NCBI GenBank assembly: GCA_017940105.1
Contig: JAGAZG010000001.1
Location: 1 to 5,199, forward strand
Source: Mailhella sp.
Lineage (GTDB): Bacteria > Desulfobacterota > Desulfovibrionia > Desulfovibrionales > Desulfovibrionaceae
Direction: 5' to 3'
Length of the DNA: 5,199 nucleotides
Of this stretch, positions 1 through 5,199 are shown one piece after another; position 1 is the stretch's first letter; each line of letters begins with the position of its first letter. The translations under genes were made by a program, and so were the position numbers. The notes under the pieces were generated by a model. It had not been told where the DNA came from. It saw only the letters and a program-made list of their open reading frames with translations, and did not search any database.

Positions 1-1786
1 CAGCCCCGGCAGGCCGCAACGGCGCAGCCATGGCACCTTCAGTCACGGCATGTGGATTGCCCTGCAGCACATCTTCTGGATCATGATGCAGCCACGCGAA
101 AAAACGGTGCCTCCATGTGGGCAGTACGCGTGACACGGTAAAGCCGTCCTCCGCAAGCATGCGGCGCAAATTAAGCATGTGCGCCGTTCCTAAAAAAACC
201 GCTGTGCCTCCCCTCTCCACATAAGGACGCATGCGCTCTCGAAAACGCTGGTCGCGCGCATCAATAATGGCGCTGGTCCTCGTGGGAAATTCGGCGCTGG
301 TACCCATCATGCCGGACAAGTCGCCCGCCAGATAGCGGGAGCGGTTGGACCGCATCATTGCCGGCCATGAAGGGCAGCCCCGCAAAAAACTGACGACGCG
401 ATCCAGCGGGGCGGACTCCAGCGAGGCTATCTGCTCCTCAAGGCTTTCCAGTCCCATGACAGCCTTGCCCATATCCAGGGCTGTGTTCCACACTTCAAGG
501 TCTACAGACTGCTTCCAACCGTTTCTTTCGAGAAAAGCCGTCCAGGCGGCAAAAAAAGCATACCAGTGCCTGCACTTAAACAATATGCCGCGCAGGTCTA
601 TCCGCTCTTTCTGCTCCATTCCCGCAAGGCGGACCCAAAAGACCCGCGGACCCCAGACCATATTTTCAAGGCGCCCTATCTCTTCATTGCTGAGAAAGGA
701 ACCGGCGCGGGGAGAATCAGCATCGGGATTCTTACCTGTTCTTGCCACTTCATCCAAGCTGGCGCTGTCCATGGGGCCCTCGAGAAGGACTGTATCCACA
801 TTTTCAAACAGCCGGCGCAGCGAATTTTCAAAGGAGCAGCAGAAAAAATGCGCTGATCCGCCCATCCAGGAAACCCGCCCCCGCTTTTCCAGCTTCCAGA
901 GCATGGCGCATGGACGCTGTTCCGGCAGCGTTTCAAAATACTTCCAGCGGGATACGCCTGCTCCGCTGCCAAGCAGCACCGCCGCAGCAAGGGATGCGGC
1001 GCCATGATCAAGCCCTTCTTCCTCCCATGCCGCCATACGGTATGGCATTCCCTCCATTGCCCCCCACTTACGTTTAAAACGCGTAATTCCTTCATTGACG
1101 CCAAGCCCAAGAAGCACTGACGATTTTCCTCTTTCACGCGCAAGGCGCAGCATTTCGGCAAAAAGCAGGTCATGGGCATGCGGAACATAATATTCCCGCG
1201 AATGTGCGCCGAGAACATAGCTTGCGCTGTCAGGGAGAGACCAATCCATAAGCAGGCAGGCAGCAAGCCTGCCCTGATCATCCCATGCATCAAGAAAACG
1301 CAGGTCTGATGTTCTCAAAAGCGCGGCAGGCACGGCGGCATAAAGCTGGCGTATGCGGGGCGAAAGAGGTCTGCCGCTGAAAAACTCCGTCCAAAGGCGG
1401 CGGTGAGCAGCCGTAAAGACGCCTTGCTCTTCAACGCGCAGTACAAGTCCGGCCCGGCGAACGGGTCCGCGCACTTTGGCCGGAACAGGAGCGGACGCAG
1501 GCAGATTATAATAGACATCGCTGTCAACAATATTTTTTTGCAGGCGGGCTGGCAGTTCAGGAGCAATGGCAAAGCAGCTGTGCGGCTTTGCGCGCAGCAG
1601 CGCGGCATGCAACGCTTTTTCAAAGGAGTCCAAAGAAAAAGAGCCATACAAAGGGTAACCAACGCACAAGAGCCAGTCGTCGGCAGCTGCAAACAGATAC
1701 GGCCCTTCCGTAAACGAATGCCCTCCGGAAAGAGCCTCAAGAAGGCTAGGTGAATGCTCAGGAACTGCACCGAAATTTTGTTCCAT
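1..1786 (-). CDS. GNAT/FemAB-like acyltransferase fused to TraB/GumN domain (3' end beyond window)
   Basis: Reading leftward from the ATG at 1786, the frame stays open for 595 codons to the window edge, so the C-terminus is missing. Residues about 100-260 look like the C-terminal GNAT fold of FemAB/DUF2156-type aminoacyl or acyl transferases: strand pair LRFLDAWDDQGRLAACLL near 162-180, then LGLGVNEGITRFKRKWGA at 226-243. Residues about 295-550 form a TraB/GumN domain: it opens with MLWKLEKRG (295), followed by the first GX2H motif GSAH (310-313), a conserved glutamate in LLEGPMD (E336), the GDL motif before the last helix pair, and the second GX2H in VFLGTAHML (GTAH 533-536). TraB/GumN proteins are related to the Tiki/PrgY putative metalloproteases. 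No signal peptide or membrane segment is visible, so a cytoplasmic location is inferred. A weak GGATGG lies 7 bases before ATG. A TTG at 1837 would add 17 residues but lacks a ribosome site. Probably co-transcribed with the MFS gene upstream. The TraB/GumN assignment is firm; the GNAT assignment is moderate; the substrate is unknown. Confidence 0.8.
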   Translation of the reverse strand, partial: MEQNFGAVPEHSPSLLEALSGGHSFTEGPYLFAAADDWLLCVGYPLYGSFSLDSFEKALHAALLRAKPHSCFAIAPELPARLQKNIVDSDVYYNLPASAPVPAKVRGPVRRAGLVLRVEEQGVFTAAHRRLWTEFFSGRPLSPRIRQLYAAVPAALLRTSDLRFLDAWDDQGRLAACLLMDWSLPDSASYVLGAHSREYYVPHAHDLLFAEMLRLARERGKSSVLLGLGVNEGITRFKRKWGAMEGMPYRMAAWEEEGLDHGAASLAAAVLLGSGAGVSRWKYFETLPEQRPCAMLWKLEKRGRVSWMGGSAHFFCCSFENSLRRLFENVDTVLLEGPMDSASLDEVARTGKNPDADSPRAGSFLSNEEIGRLENMVWGPRVFWVRLAGMEQKERIDLRGILFKCRHWYAFFAAWTAFLERNGWKQSVDLEVWNTALDMGKAVMGLESLEEQIASLESAPLDRVVSFLRGCPSWPAMMRSNRSRYLAGDLSGMMGTSAEFPTRTSAIIDARDQRFRERMRPYVERGGTAVFLGTAHMLNLRRMLAEDGFTVSRVLPTWRHRFFAWLHHDPEDVLQGNPHAVTEGAMAAPLRPAGA

Positions 1787-1818
1787 GCCGATGCCATCCG
1801 CAATGTTTTTGACATGAC

Positions 1819-1850
1819 GGTTAAAAACGTTTTTCAACCCGGAACCCGGG
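1819..1850 (-). other. Two adjacent small inverted repeats between the MFS and fusion genes
   Basis: Just after the MFS stop codon the minus strand reads CCCGG-GTT-CCGGG (1838-1850). It is followed, overlapping by two bases, by GGTTGAAAA-ACG-TTTTTAACC (1819-1839), which can pair nine bases with one G-U. The two hairpins share bases and so would exclude each other at the junction. They could be a weak terminator or attenuator that lowers expression of the downstream gene, or an mRNA-processing element. Neither is followed by a clean T-run. Structure is seen; function is inference. Confidence 0.35.
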
Positions 1851-1854
1851 GCTT

Positions 1855-3051
1855 TTACCCGCCAGCGCTATCAATCAGGTTTTTGCCAGCGCAAACATAA
1901 ACCACGGCAGCAAAGCCTGCTGCCAGCGCAAGCTGAAGGCAGGCGTAGCAGGCTGTCCAGCCCATCCGTCCGTAAACGATTCCGGGGAGAAACGAGCCCA
2001 GGAGACCACCGAAATATGTGCAGGAAAGAAAAAGTCCGCTTACCATGGAGCGCTCGCATTCTTTGGAGCGCATGGCCAGGGCAGTGATGATGCCGGGGCA
2101 CAGGGTATGCACGACAAACTGTCCAAAAGCCACCAGCCACATGCCGGCAAACATGATGCCTGCGGACGGAAAGGCCATGGGCACAATGGCCAGCAGATAA
2201 AAGCCCATGCCGAACAACAGCAGTCGCGAAGTTTTGCCAAGCAGGCTGCGCAGCGGACGCAGCAGGACAGAAGCCGCAAGCCCGATGGAATACCCCGCGT
2301 ACATGAAGCCTATCACGCCTTCGCCCGCATGCCCAAGTTCTGCCATGCGGAAGGGCAGAAGATTACCCAGCGCGCCAAACACGAACATGCCGCATGCCTC
2401 TGCAAAAAGCAGCGCCCCCACGCCAGGCTGGCGCAGCACCCTGGCATAGAGCCTGGGATCGTGGATGCCGTGGGCATGGCTGGAGCTATCCGGGAGCTTG
2501 CGTATCAGACAGGCCCCGGCCAGAAACAGCAGGCAGGGCAAAACAACGGTCAGCCGCCAGCCCAGATACTGCCCGATCAGGCCGCCTCCCACTCGTCCCA
2601 GCAGCGATCCTGCGAGGCTCGCCGTTATGTATCCGGCCAGAGCCCTTTTCAGATCCATGTGCCGGAACAACATGGATATGGCTGTCATGACCGCTGTAAG
2701 CACCACGGGAATGAATGCGGCCTGGAATGCCCGCACCGCAAGGAACTGTGAAAAGCTGCGCGCAGCAAGCACGCCAGCACTGCTTGCGCCAAGCAGGCAT
2801 GCCGCCCATATAAGCGCACGGCGCACGCCCACGCGGTCAAGCACGACGCCTACGAACAGCGGCGATACGGTAAGCGAAAACAGGCATACGCTGACCAGCA
2901 GACCTGTAATGCTGCGCCCCACGCCAAATTCTGCGCTGATGCCGTTGTACAACGGCTGCGGAACATATTCCATAGCAAAAACAGAAAGTTCCGTGAGCAG
3001 CAGTCCAAAATAAAGCCGGATGACGCTCTTCTGGCGTGGATAGGTGTGCAT
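1855..3051 (-). CDS. MFS transporter, YnfM-like (12-TM inner-membrane permease)
   Basis: A complete 398-residue major facilitator superfamily permease of the inner membrane, of the usual length for a 12-helix member. Hydrophobic helices fill most of the protein, with a short polar central loop near 185-205 between the two six-helix halves. Motif A of the loop between helices 2 and 3 is clear: GVVLDRVGVRRAL from G68, with D72, R73, G75 and R77-R78. The segment GRVGGGLIGQYLGWR (152-166) and the C-terminal stretch SGLFLSCTYFGGLLGSFLPG (338-357) match the pattern of the YnfM subgroup. The members are proton-driven exporters of drugs or metabolites; the substrate here cannot be read from sequence. 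The ATG at 3051 is chosen because a GAG-containing weak Shine-Dalgarno lies close upstream and the next methionine (27) falls inside helix 1. It is divergent from queC and is the likely first gene of an operon with the downstream acyltransferase-TraB/GumN fusion. The MFS assignment is certain; the YnfM subgroup is likely. Confidence 0.9.
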   Translation of the reverse strand: MHTYPRQKSVIRLYFGLLLTELSVFAMEYVPQPLYNGISAEFGVGRSITGLLVSVCLFSLTVSPLFVGVVLDRVGVRRALIWAACLLGASSAGVLAARSFSQFLAVRAFQAAFIPVVLTAVMTAISMLFRHMDLKRALAGYITASLAGSLLGRVGGGLIGQYLGWRLTVVLPCLLFLAGACLIRKLPDSSSHAHGIHDPRLYARVLRQPGVGALLFAEACGMFVFGALGNLLPFRMAELGHAGEGVIGFMYAGYSIGLAASVLLRPLRSLLGKTSRLLLFGMGFYLLAIVPMAFPSAGIMFAGMWLVAFGQFVVHTLCPGIITALAMRSKECERSMVSGLFLSCTYFGGLLGSFLPGIVYGRMGWTACYACLQLALAAGFAAVVYVCAGKNLIDSAGG

Positions 3052-3236
3052 AAAAGCTCAGCTCAAAATGTCGTCTTCAAGATGTCCTGAAAAAAATTAT
3101 TGCTGGTTGCTTTGAATTAACCATGTTTTTTAATAAGGACAAGACTTTTTCTGGCTTGCATTGCCGGCGATTTTGCCTGCTGCATCATCAGGCCTCAATA
3201 CGCAGTAATATGCACTGTTCGCCCTGCCGGAGCGTA

Positions 3237-3265
3237 TTGCGAAAATTTTATGCCTGTTCTATGAA
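3237..3265 (+). promoter_or_regulatory. Candidate sigma70-type promoter for queC
   Basis: TTGCGA (3237-3242, four of six to TTGACA) is followed after exactly 17 bases by TATGAA (3260-3265, four of six to TATAAT). The spacer is AT-rich. Transcription would start near 3272, giving a leader of roughly 100 bases before queC. Its -10 lies in the loop of a 9-bp inverted repeat, so a repressor bound there would block it. This is a consensus match by eye only. Confidence 0.35.
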
Positions 3266-3288
3266 AACTGACTTCTCAGGAACAGGCA
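3251..3288. repeat. 9-bp perfect inverted repeat TGCCTGTTC / GAACAGGCA, possible operator
   Basis: TGCCTGTTC at 3251-3259 is the exact reverse complement of GAACAGGCA at 3280-3288, separated by 20 bases. Centre-to-centre the arms are 29 bases apart, close to three helical turns, which would suit two protein subunits on one face of the DNA. The repeat brackets the candidate -10 of queC, so it may be an operator. If transcription starts further upstream it could instead fold as an RNA hairpin in the leader. The repeat is seen; its role is inferred. Confidence 0.45.
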
Positions 3289-3356
3289 GATTATGAAGCA
3301 CGCTCCCATGAAGGAGATCCCCCGTCTTCGCATCCGGTAAAAAACCAAGCTCAACT

Positions 3357-3362
3357 AAGAGG
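3357..3362 (+). promoter_or_regulatory. Shine-Dalgarno of queC, fixing a GTG start
   Basis: AAGAGG lies 7 bases before the GTG at 3370. No ATG occurs in this frame between here and the P-loop, which begins only eight residues in, so the GTG start is well supported. Confidence 0.75.
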
Positions 3363-3369
3363 CGTCAAA

Positions 3370-4059
3370 GTGAAAAACCTAGTTCTTTCCAGTGGCGGCA
3401 TTGATTCAACGACATGCCTTGGCATTGCCGTTCACGAACACGGAGCAGACAGCGTCGCAACGCTTTCCATCTATTATGGTCAGCGGCATGAAAAGGAATT
3501 GAAGGCGGCAAGAGATGTTGCCGCGCATTATGGCGTAGCCCACTACGAACTGGACTTGTCCGCAATTTTCATGCACAGCAGCTGCCCTCTGCTTTCCAGG
3601 TCAGACCAGGCGATTCCATTGCAAAGTTATGCCGAACAGATTGCAGAAAGCGGAACAGGCAAGGTTGAAACGTATGTGCCGTTCCGCAACGGGCTTTTCT
3701 TATCTTCTGCAGCGAGTCTTGCCATGTCCTTGTTCCCCGATGACGAAATAAAAATATACATCGGGGCTCATGCTGATGACGCCGCAGGCGAAGCCTACGC
3801 CGATTGCTCGCCGCAATTCATTGCCGCGATAAACCAGGCGGTCAAAGAAGGCACGTATCAGCAGTGCCAAATCACTGCGCCTTTTGCGGATATGAACAAG
3901 GCTCAGGTTGTCAAAACAGGCCTTGACCTGAACGTTCCCTATCAGCTGACATGGAGCTGCTATGCCGGCGAAGACAAGCCCTGCGGCAAATGCGCTACCT
4001 GCATAGACAGGGAAAGGGCTTTCGCCATGAATGGCGTCAAAGACCCCGCGATGGGATAA
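3370..4059 (+). CDS. queC: 7-cyano-7-deazaguanine (preQ0) synthase QueC
   Basis: QueC converts 7-carboxy-7-deazaguanine, ammonia and ATP to preQ0 in the cytoplasm, a step towards queuosine in tRNA. The 229-residue length is normal. The N-terminal ATP-pyrophosphatase P-loop is SGGIDSTT at 8-15. The family segment VPFRNGLFLS follows at 103-112, then IGAHADDAAGEAYADC at 131-146, and NKAQVV at 176-181. The C-terminal zinc site is intact in TWSCYAGEDKPCGKCATC, with C197, C205, C208 and C211. The start is GTG, with AAGAGG 7 bases upstream, and the gene ends in tandem TAA codons (4057-4062). It stands alone: queD, queE and queF are not in the window. YADC replaces the more usual YPDC, and HADDAAG differs from the NALDYSG-type sequence of the Bacillus enzyme. 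The flanking transporters give no sign of a DNA-modification or defence locus, so a housekeeping role is most likely. Confidence 0.96.
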   Translation: MKNLVLSSGGIDSTTCLGIAVHEHGADSVATLSIYYGQRHEKELKAARDVAAHYGVAHYELDLSAIFMHSSCPLLSRSDQAIPLQSYAEQIAESGTGKVETYVPFRNGLFLSSAASLAMSLFPDDEIKIYIGAHADDAAGEAYADCSPQFIAAINQAVKEGTYQQCQITAPFADMNKAQVVKTGLDLNVPYQLTWSCYAGEDKPCGKCATCIDRERAFAMNGVKDPAMG

Positions 4060-4101
4060 TAATCGGAAATGACCTTATAAAGAGATCCATTCCACCGGTT
4101 C

Positions 4102-4135
4102 ATGAATAAACAGCACCATTATGCTGCTTATTCAT
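4102..4135. terminator. Long AT-rich hairpin between convergent queC and AGCS genes
   Basis: ATGAATAA (4102-4109) pairs with TTATTCAT (4128-4135), and CAGCA (4111-4115) with TGCTG (4122-4126). One A/C mismatch separates the two paired blocks, and the loop is the six bases CCATTA. The stem starts 43 bases after the queC stop codon and 18 bases beyond the stop of the leftward symporter gene. This is the expected place for a shared bidirectional terminator. Neither strand has a proper T-run after the stem, so efficient intrinsic termination is uncertain; it may mainly protect 3' ends or be a protein site. Confidence 0.55.
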
Positions 4136-4152
4136 AAGCATCTTCCACACGT

Positions 4153-5199
4153 TTACCTCTGTCTGCTCTTCGCTATAGCTGCCACAGTCCCGCTCAGTGC
4201 AAGCAATGCCAGAAGGTTGGGCAGCACCATCAAGCCATTGAACATATCAGACATGTTCCAAACCAAATCAACCTTGAGCGCTGATCCTACAATGATGCAT
4301 GCCACAACGCCAAACGCGTACAGCTTGACGCATCGAGCGCCGAACAGCGCCTTGACATTTGCCTCGCCAAAAAAGTACCAGCCGATGATTGTAGAAAAGG
4401 CAAAAAAGAACAGGCACGCAGCGATGAACCAGTTGCCAGACTTGCCAAACACCGTATCAAACGCCATCTGGGCGAGCGCTGTGCCCGTGGCTCCGCCATT
4501 CACACCCGGCTGCCACATGCCTGTGACTACAATGACGAGCGTGGTGCACGTAAGAACAATGAACGTATCAATGAATACGCCCATCATGGCCATCATTCCC
4601 TGGTCATCAGGATGCTCCACTTTGGCGAGGGCATGGGCATGAGGCGTTGAACCCATGCCAGCCTCGTTGGAAAAAAGACCGCGTGCCACGCCGAATCGTA
4701 TTGCCTGCTGCACCGAGATCCCCACACCGGCTCCAAGAGCTGATTCCGGATCGAAAGCAGCCGTAAAAATGATCTTGAAGGCAGAAGGCACCTGCGTAAT
4801 GTTGCAAATGATGACGACTAAGCTGCCGGCAATAAATACTACGGCCATGACAGGCACGATTTTTTCCATGACAAAAGCAATGCGTTTGGCCCCACCAAGG
4901 AAAATCGACGCGGCAATGGCGGCTACGGCTACTCCAACATAAACGGGCTTAACACCAAAGGCGGTGCTGAAAGCAGCGCCAATTGAATTGGCCTGCACCA
5001 TGTTGCCCATGAAACCAAGCGCAAGGATAATGGCAATGGAGAAGAAAACGGCAAGGCCTCTACCCAGTGGACCGGAAAAGGCAGCACGAATGTAGTAGGC
5101 CGGTCCGCCCACAGTCTCTCCGCGTTCATTCGTGGTCTTGTATTTCTGGGCCAGCACAGCTTCGGAATAGTTGGTGGCCATGCCAAAGAAGGCGCTCAG
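4153..5199 (-). CDS. Sodium:alanine/glycine symporter, AGCS family (5' end beyond window)
   Basis: The last 348 residues of an alanine or glycine:cation symporter, an inner-membrane protein that takes up small amino acids with sodium. The family is usually about 450-480 residues, so roughly the first 100-130 are missing. The ATG at 5181 is internal: the frame continues as LSAFFG upstream to the window edge, and family members carry this FGMATxYxEAVLAxKY segment well inside the protein. GGPAYYI follows. The most conserved block is GVARGLFSNEAGMGSTPHAH (visible residues about 170-189; coordinates about 4635-4692), then HPDDQG and GVFIDTFIV. Several hydrophobic helices are evident, and the protein ends with a positively charged tail AKSRQR, TAA at 4153. 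It is convergent with queC across a hairpin. Family assignment is firm; which amino acid is carried cannot be told. Confidence 0.95.
   Translation of the reverse strand: MSAFFGMATNYSEAVLAQKYKTTNERGETVGGPAYYIRAAFSGPLGRGLAVFFSIAIILALGFMGNMVQANSIGAAFSTAFGVKPVYVGVAVAAIAASIFLGGAKRIAFVMEKIVPVMAVVFIAGSLVVIICNITQVPSAFKIIFTAAFDPESALGAGVGISVQQAIRFGVARGLFSNEAGMGSTPHAHALAKVEHPDDQGMMAMMGVFIDTFIVLTCTTLVIVVTGMWQPGVNGGATGTALAQMAFDTVFGKSGNWFIAACLFFFAFSTIIGWYFFGEANVKALFGARCVKLYAFGVVACIIVGSALKVDLVWNMSDMFNGLMVLPNLLALLALSGTVAAIAKSRQR

Larger units (their letters stand above)
3052..3369. promoter_or_regulatory. Divergent intergenic region between MFS gene and queC
   Basis: This 318-base stretch has no convincing gene and must carry the promoters of both divergent units. 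The part nearest the MFS gene (about 3089-3137) is AT-rich, as expected for a promoter. I could not pick a convincing -35/-10 pair for the leftward unit: TTGTCC with TAATTC at 17 bases, and an AATAAT without a good -35, were the best I found. The queC side holds the promoter candidate and inverted repeat listed separately. A weak GCCTG/CAGGC inverted repeat lies at 3175-3193. Confidence 0.6.

Noticed and set aside
345..1007. Plus-strand open frame of 220 codons
   Set aside because: It is antisense to the acyltransferase-TraB/GumN gene, rich in Ser, Arg and Pro, and has no recognisable motif or ribosome site.
676..1815. Two minus-strand open frames, 676-1293 and 1315-1815, over the left gene
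   Set aside because: Both are low-complexity in the wrong way (many Cys, Arg and Trp, no family pattern) and lie in a different phase from the 595-codon frame that shows clear GNAT and TraB/GumN motifs. They are shadows of it.
2107..2751. Plus-strand open frame of 214 codons opposite the MFS gene
   Set aside because: It is full of Gln, His and Arg as expected for the antisense of a membrane-protein gene, while the MFS frame on the other strand carries motif A and 12 helices.
3175..3193. GCCTG/CAGGC hairpin in the intergenic region
   Set aside because: It is a five-base stem with a nine-base loop, common by chance and with no T-run; not reported as a terminator.
3300..3356. Possible preQ1 riboswitch before queC: the TAAAAAACCAAGC stretch at 3338-3350 resembles the A-rich tail of the preQ1-I class
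   Set aside because: The required stem is missing: only CCG/CGG (3 bp) can form before the A-rich tail instead of about five pairs, and the characteristic loop bases are not present. A covariance-model search would settle it; I do not call it.
5179..5181. ATG at 5181 as the start of the symporter gene
   Set aside because: The frame continues to the window edge as LSAFFG, and AGCS proteins have this segment internally, so the real start lies outside the window.

Overview
This window holds four protein genes and no recognisable RNA gene, mobile element or CRISPR array. From left to right: a two-domain protein on the minus strand (GNAT/FemAB-like acyltransferase fused to a TraB/GumN domain, cut by the left edge); an MFS transporter of the YnfM type on the minus strand, lying directly upstream of it; a 318-base divergent intergenic region; queC on the plus strand; a hairpin; and an AGCS sodium:alanine/glycine symporter on the minus strand, cut by the right edge.

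Organism: a moderately GC-rich, Gram-negative-type bacterium. The gene styles and the GNAT-TraB/GumN architecture remind me of Desulfovibrio and relatives, but nothing here (no rRNA, no sulfate-reduction gene) proves this, so it is a guess.

Layout: MFS then GNAT-TraB/GumN read leftward as a probable two-gene operon, with 68 bases between the MFS stop and the chosen ATG. These bases contain two small inverted repeats. The region 3052-3369 separates this operon from divergent queC. It holds a putative sigma70-like promoter overlapped by a 9-bp perfect inverted repeat, and a good Shine-Dalgarno before the GTG start of queC. queC and the AGCS symporter converge on a long AT-rich hairpin at 4102-4135.

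Function: queC makes preQ0, the 7-deazaguanine precursor of queuosine, and is the only gene of that pathway in view. The AGCS protein imports small amino acids with sodium. The MFS and fusion proteins have no established substrate. Their adjacency suggests a linked task, perhaps modification, processing or export of a small amino-acid or peptide-like compound, but this is inference. The fusion gene is the least ordinary item in the window. It is easy to miss because its frame has no stop inside the window and two spurious frames overlie it.
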